DNA from: Streptomyces sp. AM 2-1-1 | Lineage (GTDB): Bacteria; Actinomycetota; Actinomycetes; Streptomycetales; Streptomycetaceae | Assembly: GCF_029167645.1 (NCBI RefSeq) | Contig: NZ_CP119147.1 | Location: 682,001-746,000 of the forward strand | DNA length: 64,000 nt | Direction: 5' to 3' | Shown here: positions 35,743 to 43,422 of the stretch, one piece after another | How positions within the stretch are numbered: the first letter of the stretch is position 1 | How the letters are laid out: every line of letters starts with the position of its first letter | Program-made: the position numbers and the translations under genes | Notes under the pieces: generated by a model | What the model was told of the DNA's origin: nothing | The model's database searches: none | Seen by the model: only the letters and a program-made list of their open reading frames with translations

Positions 35743-36664
35743 GGCCGTACCGTTCCTCTGCCTTCCAGAAGTACACGAAGCCCAGGGCACCCACCACGAG
35801 CGCCCATGCCACGGCGACGGCCCAGACGTGGGCCGGGAGGTTCTCCGCGCCGTAGCCGTCGATGAGGGCGAACCGGACCAGGTCCATGTAGATGGCCGCC
35901 GGGTTGTACTGGAGCACGTTCGCGATCCACTGCGGCTTGTCCTGGAGCATCACCGTGATGGAGAACATGACGCCGGAGGCGTACATCCAGGTCCGCATCA
36001 CGAAGGGCATCAGCTGCGCCAGGTCGGGGGTCTTGCTCCCGAGACGGGCCATGACCAGCGCGAGGCCGGTGTTGAAGCAGAACTGCAGGAGCAGGGCCGG
36101 GATCACCAGCAGCCACGACAGGGTGGGGTAGCTGCCGAACGCCACGGCGACCGCCACCAGCACGATCATCGAGTACAGCAGTTGCTGGAGCTGCTGCAGG
36201 GAGAACGACACCGGCAGCGAGGCACGGGGGAAGTGCAGCGCCCGCACCAGGCCGAGGTTGCCCGAGATCGCCCGTACGCCCGCCATGACCGAGCTCTGGG
36301 TGAAGGTGAACACGAAGACACCGGTGACCAGGAAGGGGATGAAGACCTCCTGGCTCATCCCCTTCCGCGTGCCGAGGATCAAACCGAAGATCAGGTAGTA
36401 GACCAGCGCGTTCAGCAGCGGGGTGGCCACCTGCCACAGCTGGCCGAGCTTGGCCTGGCTGTACTGCGCGGTCAGCTTCGCCCGCGAGAACGCCAGGATG
36501 AAGTGGCGGCGGCCCCACAGCTGACGGACGTAAGCGAACAGCCCGGGCCGGGCGCCGCTCACGGTCAGGCCGTACTTGTCGGCCAGCTGTGCCGGACTCA
36601 GCCCCTCGTCGGCCGACGGCGGAGCGCTCATGGCGACCCGCCCGTCATGCGTTGTGTCACTCAC
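35735..36664 (-). CDS. ABC-2 type exporter permease (TagG/Wzm-like)
   Basis: A 309-residue integral membrane protein. It has an amphipathic N terminus and about six membrane segments (for example LLNALVYYLIFGLILG, IPFLVTGVFVFTFTQS, LLYSMIVLVAVAVAFG, WAVAVAWALVVGALGFVYFW). The segments and the conserved TAQYSQAKLGQLWQVATPLLN region match polysaccharide/teichoic-acid exporters. I use GTG 36664; ATG 36631 is possible and would remove eleven residues. Together with the overlapping ATPase gene it forms a complete exporter, each subunit expected to dimerise. Confidence 0.88.
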   Translation of the reverse strand: MSDTTHDGRVAMSAPPSADEGLSPAQLADKYGLTVSGARPGLFAYVRQLWGRRHFILAFSRAKLTAQYSQAKLGQLWQVATPLLNALVYYLIFGLILGTRKGMSQEVFIPFLVTGVFVFTFTQSSVMAGVRAISGNLGLVRALHFPRASLPVSFSLQQLQQLLYSMIVLVAVAVAFGSYPTLSWLLVIPALLLQFCFNTGLALVMARLGSKTPDLAQLMPFVMRTWMYASGVMFSITVMLQDKPQWIANVLQYNPAAIYMDLVRFALIDGYGAENLPAHVWAVAVAWALVVGALGFVYFWKAEERYGRG

Positions 36665-36775
36665 AGATGGAAACTCTCGTCTTCGATCCACGCGGCCGGT
36701 GAAGGGGGCGCGGCGCAGGCGGACAGGACCTGGAAAAGAATGCGTACGTGGGTCATGGTCTCAGAGGCGGCCGGG

Positions 36776-37648
36776 TCAGATCACCGGGGGACGGCCCAGC
36801 TTCGTCAGCCGCCAGACCGTGCGCCACCGCATGGGCCGCCGCGGTCCGCAGGGGGTCGTCCACCCCTCCCGGAAACCGCCGAACCACGCCTTGAGGGCGG
36901 GCGCGGAGGGGCGCCGTACCAGCGTCAGCAGCAGCCAGACGCCCAGGTAGACCGGGACCAGCGGTGCGGGGAGGTTGCGCCGCGCGAGCCAGACCCGGTT
37001 GCGGGCAACCATCCGGTGGTAGACCGCGTGCCGGGACGGCGCGGTGGTCGGATGGTCGAGGACCATGTCCGCGCGGTAGTCGATCAGCCATCCAGCGTCC
37101 AGCGCCCGCCAGGCGAGGTCGGTCTCCTCGTGGGCGTAGAAGAACGCCCCGGGCAGCCCGCCGACCTCGGCGAGCACCGCGGTGCGCACCGCGTTGGCAC
37201 CGCCGAGGAAGGTCGTCACCCGGGAGGAGCGCATCGGGTCGGAGGCGCGCAGCCGGGGGACGTGCCGGCGCTGGGTGAGGCCGGTCTCCGGATCGGCGAT
37301 GCGGAAGCTGACGATGCCCAGCTCCGGATCCTCCCGGAACGCCCGGCGGCAGAGCTCGGCGGTGTCGGTCCTCGGGAGGCGGCCGTCGTCGTCGAGGAAG
37401 AGCAGCACGTCCACGTCGGTACCGCCGGGCCCGAAGGCCTCGATGCCGGCGTTGCGGCCGCCGGGGATGCCGAGGTTCTCGGGGAGTTCCACGGTCCGCA
37501 CCCCGTCGGGGACGTCCGGTACGGGGGCCCCGTTGCCGACGACCACGATCTCGATCCGGTCGCCGTCCTGGGCGGCGACCGAATCGAGGAGGGCGCGCAG
37601 CTCCACGGGACGGTTGCCCATGGTGATGATGACCGCGCCGAGTTTCAT
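36776..37648 (-). CDS. GT2-family glycosyltransferase
   Basis: A 290-residue GT-A-fold transferase: LGAVIITMGNRPVELRALLD at the N terminus, ENLGIPGGRNAGI, the metal/nucleotide DLLFLDDDGRLPR-type motif (VLLFLDDDGR, about 95) and the acceptor region AFFYAHEETDLAWRALDAGW. A C-terminal hydrophobic stretch (VPVYLGVWLLLTLV) may associate it with the membrane. It resembles rhamnosyl/galactofuranosyl-type GT2 enzymes, but the sugar is not predictable. It lies seven bases downstream of the CDP-alcohol phosphotransferase gene and 111 bases upstream of the exporter genes. Confidence 0.85.
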   Translation of the reverse strand: MKLGAVIITMGNRPVELRALLDSVAAQDGDRIEIVVVGNGAPVPDVPDGVRTVELPENLGIPGGRNAGIEAFGPGGTDVDVLLFLDDDGRLPRTDTAELCRRAFREDPELGIVSFRIADPETGLTQRRHVPRLRASDPMRSSRVTTFLGGANAVRTAVLAEVGGLPGAFFYAHEETDLAWRALDAGWLIDYRADMVLDHPTTAPSRHAVYHRMVARNRVWLARRNLPAPLVPVYLGVWLLLTLVRRPSAPALKAWFGGFREGWTTPCGPRRPMRWRTVWRLTKLGRPPVI

Positions 37649-37655
37649 GGAGTGC

Positions 37656-38435
37656 TCACTTCAGACGGCTGGAAGCCAGGATCGACACCAGGTGCAGAAC
37701 GGTCTGGAGCAGGGCGATGCCCGCGAGGACCGCGACCGCGAGACGGGTGAAGAAGAGGTCGTCCCGGACCATGTCGGCGATGGCGGCGGCCAGGACGACC
37801 AGGGACGCCTCGACGCCGAGGATCAGGCGGTGGAACTTGAGCGCTCCGGCCGCCCGGCGGGCGAAGGCCATGCCGGAGGAACGGGGCTCGGAGGCGGCTT
37901 CCTTGACGGGCGGCAGCCCGCCCTGGTGGCGCGCCACGCCGACGAGGTCGGTCTCCGCCTTGATCAGGATGGCGCCGAGGGCGGCGAGGGTGCCGAGGAA
38001 GGCCCAGAGCCAGTCGATCCGGCCGCTGCCCCACAGGTCGGCGGCGCGCAGACCCAGCCCGACGAGTACGGCGGCGTCGCAGAGGTAGGCGCCGACCCGG
38101 TCGAGGTAGACCCCGCCCAGCGAGAACTGCTTCTTCCAGCGCGCCACCTCACCGTCGACGCAGTCGAGCAGCAGGTAGAGCTGGACCATGACCACGCCCA
38201 GCACGGCGCCCGGTATGCCGGGGACGAGCAGGGCGGGCGCGGCGAGCACGCCGGCGACGGTCATGACGTAGGTCAGCTGGTTGGGGGTGATGCGGGTGTT
38301 CACCAGGTGCCGGTCGATGCGCAGGGAGATCTCGCGCATGTACAGCCGGCCCCCCCAGTGCTCGCCACTGCGCCGGTCCTTCACGCCCGGGGGGTGCACG
38401 ACCGGACGGAGTTCAGCTACGGATGGCTTTTGCAT
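37656..38435 (-). CDS. CDP-alcohol phosphatidyltransferase-fold membrane enzyme with altered last Asp
   Basis: A 259-residue integral membrane protein. The family motif is DCVDGEVARW from D91, then G108 and D112; however, the fourth catalytic Asp of D-x2-DG-x2-AR-x8-G-x3-D-x3-D, expected at 116, is Ala (LDRVGAYLCD). Four or more membrane segments surround the motif. It should transfer a phospho-alcohol from a CDP-activated donor onto an alcohol acceptor, unless the missing Asp means a changed or lost activity. The start at 38435 overlaps the 3' end of the dehydrogenase gene by 23 bases. It is part of a compact seven-gene operon. Confidence 0.82.
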   Translation of the reverse strand: MQKPSVAELRPVVHPPGVKDRRSGEHWGGRLYMREISLRIDRHLVNTRITPNQLTYVMTVAGVLAAPALLVPGIPGAVLGVVMVQLYLLLDCVDGEVARWKKQFSLGGVYLDRVGAYLCDAAVLVGLGLRAADLWGSGRIDWLWAFLGTLAALGAILIKAETDLVGVARHQGGLPPVKEAASEPRSSGMAFARRAAGALKFHRLILGVEASLVVLAAAIADMVRDDLFFTRLAVAVLAGIALLQTVLHLVSILASSRLK

Positions 38436-39474
38436 AGTCGGCGTACGCGTCCCTGATCTGATCGGTGGACAGGTGGAGGTGCTCCAGGATCGTGAAACGT
38501 CCCGGGCGCGTCTGGGGGGCGAAGTCGACGGCCTCGACGAACTCGTCGACGGTGAAGCCGATCTCCCGGGGCAGCACGGGCAGGCCGTGGCGCCGCAGGG
38601 CGGTCGCCATCACCTGCGCCTGCTCGTGGGCGCCGCGCAGGTGCATGGCGAAGCAGGCGCCGAGGCCGACCTGCTCGCCGTGGCTGGCGGCCCGCGCCGG
38701 GTGCAGCAGGTCGAAGGCGTGGTTGATCTCGTGGCAGGCACCGGAGGCCGGCCGCGAGTCGCCCGCGACCGCCATGGAGATGCCGGTCAGGACGAGTCCC
38801 TCGGCCAGCACCGTGAGGAACTCGTCGTCGGCGACGCCGCCGGGGTGGCGCAGGACCGCCTCGCCCGCCTGGCGCGCCATGGCGGCGGCGAGGCCGTCGA
38901 CCTCCTCGCCGTTGACCCGCTGGGCGAGCTCCCAGTCGGCGACGCAGGAGATGTTGGAGACCGCGTCCCCGATGCCGGAACGGACGTACCGGGCGGGGGC
39001 CCGGCGGATCACGTCGAGGTCGATCACGACGGCGATCGGGGTGGGCACCCCGTAGGATCCGCGGCCGTTGTCGTTGTCCAGGGTGGCGACCGGGGAGCAG
39101 AGGCCGTCGTGCGAGAGGTTCGTGGCGACGGCGACCATGGGCAGCCCGACCCGCGCGGCGGCGTACTTCGCCACGTCGATGATCTTGCCGCCGCCGAGGC
39201 CGACCACGGCGTCGTAGCGGTTCCCCTTGATCCCGTTGGCGAGCCGCACCGCGGAGTCGATCGTGCCGTCGCTCACGGAGTACCAGTCGGCCCCCGGCAG
39301 GACCGGCGCGAGCCGTTCCCTCAGCGCGCGGCCCGAGCCGTCGCTGATCGCGACGGCCAGCTTGCCCGAGGTGGAGATCCGCTGGTCGTGGAGGACCCCC
39401 GCCAGGTCGTCCATCGCGCCGCGGCGGATGTCGACGACCAGCGGGGAGGGGATGAGCCGGGTCAGTACTGGCAC
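38413..39474 (-). CDS. Glycerol-1-phosphate-dehydrogenase-like (iron-containing ADH superfamily) enzyme
   Basis: A 353-residue enzyme of the AraM/EgsA/DhaQ-like group. It has the NAD-binding GLGGGKIIDVAKYAA (about 93-107) and VATNLSHDGLCSP (NLSxDG is typical of glycerol-1-phosphate dehydrogenases), and the metal ligands in SGIGDAVSN, GACHEINHAFD and ASHGEQVGLG. It probably reduces dihydroxyacetone phosphate to sn-glycerol-1-phosphate, rare in bacteria; a related substrate is possible. The GTG start overlaps the cytidylyltransferase gene by 13 bases. Next to a cytidylyltransferase and two CDP-alcohol transferases, it suggests a CDP-activated glycerol-1-phosphate (or analogue) precursor. Confidence 0.78.
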   Translation of the reverse strand: MPVLTRLIPSPLVVDIRRGAMDDLAGVLHDQRISTSGKLAVAISDGSGRALRERLAPVLPGADWYSVSDGTIDSAVRLANGIKGNRYDAVVGLGGGKIIDVAKYAAARVGLPMVAVATNLSHDGLCSPVATLDNDNGRGSYGVPTPIAVVIDLDVIRRAPARYVRSGIGDAVSNISCVADWELAQRVNGEEVDGLAAAMARQAGEAVLRHPGGVADDEFLTVLAEGLVLTGISMAVAGDSRPASGACHEINHAFDLLHPARAASHGEQVGLGACFAMHLRGAHEQAQVMATALRRHGLPVLPREIGFTVDEFVEAVDFAPQTRPGRFTILEHLHLSTDQIRDAYADYAKAIRS

Positions 39475-40196
39475 GCGATCTCACGGCCCTTCGCGAGGTC
39501 GGCGTGGTTGTCGATCTCCACCCAGGTCACCTCGCCGATGGGGGCCACGTCGACGGTGAAGCCGCGGTTCACGAGCTCCTGGTAACCGTCCTCGTAGTAG
39601 AGGTCGGGGTCGCGCTCGAACGTGGCCTTCAGGGCGTCGGCGAGTTCCTCGGCGGCCTCGGGCTCGATCAGGGTCACGCCGATGTACTCACCGGTGGCCT
39701 CGGCCGGATCCATCAGCTTGGTGATCCGCCGGACGCCCTTCGCGTCGGTGACGACCTTCATCTCCTCGTCGGCGAGGCTCTTCACCGTGTCGAGGGCGAG
39801 GATGATCCGGCGGCCCTCGCCTCGCGCCGCGAGGAGGGTCTCCTCGACGGAGACCGGGTGCACGGTGTCGCCGTTGGCGAGGATCACACCCTGCTTGAGG
39901 ACCTCGCGGGCGCACCACAGGGAGTAGGCGTTGTTCCACTCCTCGGCCTTGTCGTTGTCGACGAGGGTGATCGAGACGCCGTACGTGGCTTCAAGCTCGG
40001 CCTTGCGGGCGTACACGGCCTCCTTGCGGTAGCCGACGACGATCGCCACCTCCCGGATGCCGACCGCGGCGAAGTTGGCCAGGGTCAGGTCGAGCACGGT
40101 CTTCTCGCCGTCCACCGGCACCAGTGCCTTGGGCAGGGTGTCCGTGTAGGGGCGCAGACGCCGTCCTGCACCGGCTGCCAGTACGAGGCCGATCAT
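39462..40196 (-). CDS. Sugar/alcohol-phosphate cytidylyltransferase-like nucleotidyltransferase
   Basis: A 244-residue NTP-transferase: N-terminal GLVLAAGAGRRLRPYTDTLP and KALVPVDG, the metal Asp in ILANGDTVHPVS, and DNDKAEEWNNAYSLWCAREVL, a pattern close to LicC/choline-phosphate and inositol-1-phosphate cytidylyltransferases (YxxxNNxYSL). It likely makes the CDP-alcohol used by the flanking CDP-alcohol transferases; the alcohol (glycerol-1-P, inositol-P or other) is unknown. ATG 40196 has AAGGAGA seven bases upstream and overlaps the preceding gene's stop by four bases. Confidence 0.82.
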   Translation of the reverse strand: MIGLVLAAGAGRRLRPYTDTLPKALVPVDGEKTVLDLTLANFAAVGIREVAIVVGYRKEAVYARKAELEATYGVSITLVDNDKAEEWNNAYSLWCAREVLKQGVILANGDTVHPVSVEETLLAARGEGRRIILALDTVKSLADEEMKVVTDAKGVRRITKLMDPAEATGEYIGVTLIEPEAAEELADALKATFERDPDLYYEDGYQELVNRGFTVDVAPIGEVTWVEIDNHADLAKGREIACQY

Positions 40197-42031
40197 GCGA
40201 GTTCTCCTTCGTCGTGTACGGCGGGGGCCGAGGAGGACACCCAGAAGCGGATGGACTCGACGGTCACCACCAGAGCCACGGCCACGGCGAGCGCGGTGAG
40301 GGCCGTGGTGAAGTCCGAGTGGGCGGTCAGTACGGCGGCGAACAGCGCCACCACGAGGGTGCGGCCCTCGTGCCCGAGGACGGTGCGGACCAGCCACTGC
40401 GGCGGGGCTCCCGTGCCGCCCCGGATCCGGTACACCGTGTCGTAGTGATGGTAGGCGACCGCCGCCACCAGGCCGAATGCCGCGGGAACCGCGTGCGGCA
40501 CGCCGCTGCGGGCCGCCAGGGCCAGGACCGTGCAGTACTCGGCCGCCCGGAAGAAGGGGGGCACCAGCCAGTCGAGCGCGCCCTTGAGGGGGCGCGAGAC
40601 GGCGAGAGCGGCGAGGACCGCGTACAGCGCCGCGGCGGCCACCGGCCACCAGCTGCCGAAGGGCGCGAGGAGGGCTGCGGCGATCATCAGGCCGCTGCCC
40701 ACCAGAGCGAGCAGCGGCGCGGTGAACCCGCCGCCGGGCCGGCGGACGAGGGCGGCCAGGGTCTGCGCGAGAGGGCCGGAGTCGGCGAGGTCGGCGAGGG
40801 CGCGGGCGGCGCGGTCGGTGCGCCGGGCCTTGCGGGTCAGCGAGCGGAGCAGCCGGCCGGCCGTGGTGTAGCAGGCGGCCAGCGAGCAGCCGACGAGCAG
40901 GGCGTAGAAGACGATCCGCGGGGTGGTGACCGCGGTCAGGACGGCGATCATGGCCCAGCGCTCGCCGATGGGGAGCACGATCATCCGGCGCAGCCAGACC
41001 GTCCACCCGACGCTGTCCAGGCGGTCGGAGAGCGCGGCGGTGGGGCTGGTGTTGGAGACCGCGTCGTGGTTGGCCTCGTTGAAGGAGAAGTCGACGACGT
41101 GCCGGCACGCCTGGAGGACCATCGCGCCGAGGGCGAGGGCCCACACGTCGTCGCCGCCGTCGCTGTGCGAGGCGCCGATCGCGAGGCCGGCGTAGTAGGC
41201 GTACTCCTTGGCGCGGTCGAAGGTGGCGTCGAGCCACGCGCCCATCGTCGAGTACTGCAGGGAGTAGCGGGCCAGCTGCCCGTCGGTGCAGTCCAGGACG
41301 AAGGAGAGGAGGAGGAGCAGTCCGGCGGCCACGAATCCGGCCCGGGTGCCGGTCGCCGCGCAGCCGGCCGCGATCAGCGCGGTGATCAGCGAGGCGGTGG
41401 TGACCTGGTTCGGGGTGAGGCCGCGGCGGGCGCACCAGCGGGCGATGTAGCGGGAGTACGGGCTGATGAAGTGGGTGGTGAAGAAGCCGTCGTGCGCCTT
41501 CACCGCGCTGCGCAGGCGTACCGCCTCGTCGTCGACGGCCGCGACGGCCGTGCGGGCCGCGGCCAGTTCCTCGGGGGTGGTGGGCACGGTGGCGGTGAGC
41601 GAACCGAGCTCGGGGCGCTGCACGGCGGTGTCGCCGGACTCCAGGGCGAGCGCGATGCGGCCCGGGATCGTGCGGTCCTCCGCACGGGCCGGTCCCTCGC
41701 TCGCGGTCACCGGCAGTCCGGCGCCGACCGCGGCGGCGGTCCGCTCCATCGCGCGCAGCAGGGCCTCGCGCGCGCCGGGCTGGACGGTCAGCGCGCCGGG
41801 GACGGTGGCGGCGGCGAAGCGGGGGTCGGTGAGTCCGAGGCGCAGGGCGTGGACGTGGCCGACGAAACGGGGGTCCACGAGAGCGACGCGGTGGCTCGCG
41901 GGAACGCCCGCGAGGAGTGCGGCGGCTTCACCGGCGTCGGCGGCCGACCGGACGTCGAATCCGAGGGCCCGCAGGTCGTCTCCGATCGACGACCCGGGTA
42001 CCGGTGCACCGGTGAGGATGGCGGTCGACAG
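40193..42031 (-). CDS. Large CDP-alcohol phosphatidyltransferase with extra N- and C-terminal domains (DUF5941-like), CTG start
   Basis: A 612-residue protein. Residues 1 to about 180 are soluble (LSTAILTGAPVPGSSIG..., an apparent nucleotidyl/regulatory domain). About 195-350 holds a CDP-alcohol phosphatidyltransferase domain with the complete motif DCTDGQLARY, then G, D and D (GAWLDATFD). The C-terminal half has further membrane segments and ends in a region resembling DUF5941 (from memory). No ATG, GTG or TTG exists in frame between the upstream stop and GTG 41878, yet the reading frame and family-like N terminus extend to a CTG at 42029-42031, nine bases after AAGGAG (42041-42046). I therefore place the start at this CTG; the fallback is GTG 41878, which would remove 51 residues. 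First gene of the seven-gene operon. Confidence 0.75.
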   Translation of the reverse strand: MSTAILTGAPVPGSSIGDDLRALGFDVRSAADAGEAAALLAGVPASHRVALVDPRFVGHVHALRLGLTDPRFAAATVPGALTVQPGAREALLRAMERTAAAVGAGLPVTASEGPARAEDRTIPGRIALALESGDTAVQRPELGSLTATVPTTPEELAAARTAVAAVDDEAVRLRSAVKAHDGFFTTHFISPYSRYIARWCARRGLTPNQVTTASLITALIAAGCAATGTRAGFVAAGLLLLLSFVLDCTDGQLARYSLQYSTMGAWLDATFDRAKEYAYYAGLAIGASHSDGGDDVWALALGAMVLQACRHVVDFSFNEANHDAVSNTSPTAALSDRLDSVGWTVWLRRMIVLPIGERWAMIAVLTAVTTPRIVFYALLVGCSLAACYTTAGRLLRSLTRKARRTDRAARALADLADSGPLAQTLAALVRRPGGGFTAPLLALVGSGLMIAAALLAPFGSWWPVAAAALYAVLAALAVSRPLKGALDWLVPPFFRAAEYCTVLALAARSGVPHAVPAAFGLVAAVAYHHYDTVYRIRGGTGAPPQWLVRTVLGHEGRTLVVALFAAVLTAHSDFTTALTALAVAVALVVTVESIRFWVSSSAPAVHDEGELA

Positions 42032-42281
42032 ACGAACTCACTCCTTGTATACGGGCGTGGAGGCGCACACACGGAACGGCCCGTGATCGGGCCTGCGGCA
42101 CATCGGCAGAGGCTATCGGATGAACGGAAGGTTGAGTTCACTGCCCGTTTGTGGTCCGTTCGGGTCAGTCGGGGACTTCGTTCGTCCTTCGGTGATCATC
42201 ATCGGTGATCGAACCCGAGTGCGACACACCGCGGTGGTCACCGTGCGGGCCCACGCCTCCGGACCGGGGCCGGCCACCCTT

Positions 42282-42294
42282 TAGGCTGACCGTC
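42282..42294 (+). promoter_or_regulatory. -10 element of a probably leaderless galE transcript
   Basis: TAGGCT at 42282-42287 ends seven bases before the ATG at 42295, so transcription should start at or next to the A of the start codon. No ribosome-binding site precedes the ATG, which fits a leaderless mRNA; the -35 is not clear. Confidence 0.5.
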
Positions 42295-43278
42295 ATGACG
42301 TGGCTGATCACTGGCGGTGCGGGGTACATCGGGGCACACGTGGCGAAGGCCATGGTCGCCTCCGGCGAGAAGGCCGTCGTCCTCGACGACCTCTCCACGG
42401 GCGTGCCCGAGCGGCTCCCGGCGGAGCTGCCGCTGGTGCGCGGGTCATCCGCGGACCGGGCCCTGGTGGACCGGCTGATGGCGGAGCACGCCGTGACGGG
42501 CGTCGTGCACCTGGCGGGGAAGAAGCGGGTGGACGAGTCGGTCGAGCGGCCCCTCCTGTACTACCGGGAGAACGTCGCCGGGCTCGGCGTCCTGCTGGAG
42601 GCCTCCGTCGCGGCGGGCGTGCGCTCCTTCGTCTTCTCCTCGTCGGCGGCCGTCTACGGCGTGCCCGAGGCCGAGACGATCACCGAGGACACCCCGTGCG
42701 CGCCCATCAGCCCGTACGGCGAGACGAAGCTCGCCGGTGAGTGGCTGGTGCGCGCCGCGGGCCGCGCCCACGGCATGTCCACCGCCTGCCTGCGGTACTT
42801 CAACGTGGCGGGCGCCGCCGAGCCGGCCCTCGCGGACACCGGGGTCCACAACGTGATCCCCATGTTCTTCGACCGCCTGACGCGCGGCGAGGCGCCCCGG
42901 GTCTTCGGCGACGCGTACCCCACCCCGGACGGCACCTGCGTCCGCGACTACATCCACGTCGCCGATATGGCCGACGCGCACCTGGCGGTCGCACGCCACC
43001 TGACGGGCCCCGGAACCCGCGGCGATCTGACGGTGAACATCGGCCGCGGCGAGGGCGTCTCGGTGCGGGAGCTCGCCTCCTTGGTGGCCGAGGTGACCGG
43101 GAACGGCACGGAGCCCGTCGTGGAGCCGCCCCGTACGGGTGACGCCGCGAAGTCGGTGGCCTCCGCCGCCCGGATCACCCGGGAGCTGGGCTGGACGGCC
43201 CGCCGGGGGGCGCGCGAGATGGTGGAATCGGCCTGGGAGGGCTGGCTGCTGCGCCATCCGCAGGCCGCGCGCCGTTAG
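42295..43278 (+). CDS. galE: UDP-glucose 4-epimerase
   Basis: A 327-residue short-chain dehydrogenase-type epimerase. NAD-binding motif TGGAGYIGAHV (residues about 6-16), catalytic Ser-Tyr-Lys in SSSAAVYG and YGETK (Tyr about 143), and the substrate loop CLRYFNVAGAA. It interconverts UDP-glucose and UDP-galactose, and could supply a galactosyl donor to the divergent glycan cluster next door. The ATG at 42295 is preferred; the ORF could extend to 42205 but that would cross the promoter. Confidence 0.92.
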   Translation: MTWLITGGAGYIGAHVAKAMVASGEKAVVLDDLSTGVPERLPAELPLVRGSSADRALVDRLMAEHAVTGVVHLAGKKRVDESVERPLLYYRENVAGLGVLLEASVAAGVRSFVFSSSAAVYGVPEAETITEDTPCAPISPYGETKLAGEWLVRAAGRAHGMSTACLRYFNVAGAAEPALADTGVHNVIPMFFDRLTRGEAPRVFGDAYPTPDGTCVRDYIHVADMADAHLAVARHLTGPGTRGDLTVNIGRGEGVSVRELASLVAEVTGNGTEPVVEPPRTGDAAKSVASAARITRELGWTARRGAREMVESAWEGWLLRHPQAARR

Positions 43279-43318
43279 GCCCGCGCTCGCACATGTGTGC
43301 AGCTCACAGGGGATGACA

Positions 43319-43335
43319 ACGGTGTTCAACACCGT
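43319..43335. promoter_or_regulatory. 17-bp perfect palindrome overlapping the promoter of the cation exporter gene
   Basis: ACGGTGTTCAACACCGT has 8-bp perfect arms around a central C. It abuts a possible -35 (TGTTGC/TTGCCC, from 43335) with a -10-like TAGTTC about 17 bases on, so a bound repressor would block RNA polymerase. Metal-responsive control is the natural hypothesis for a CDF exporter, but the regulator is not encoded in the window. Confidence 0.6.
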
Positions 43336-43422
43336 GTTGCCCGGTACCCCCCGCCCGTAGTTCACTGGCGTTCCCGGGCGACGGCAGCGATCCGGGCCGT
43401 TCCACCGTCTGGAGGCATGCGC

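Noticed and set aside
43289..43300. Short stem GCACA-TG-TGTGC after galE
   Set aside because: Two-base loop and five-base arms are not a credible terminator; it may be chance.
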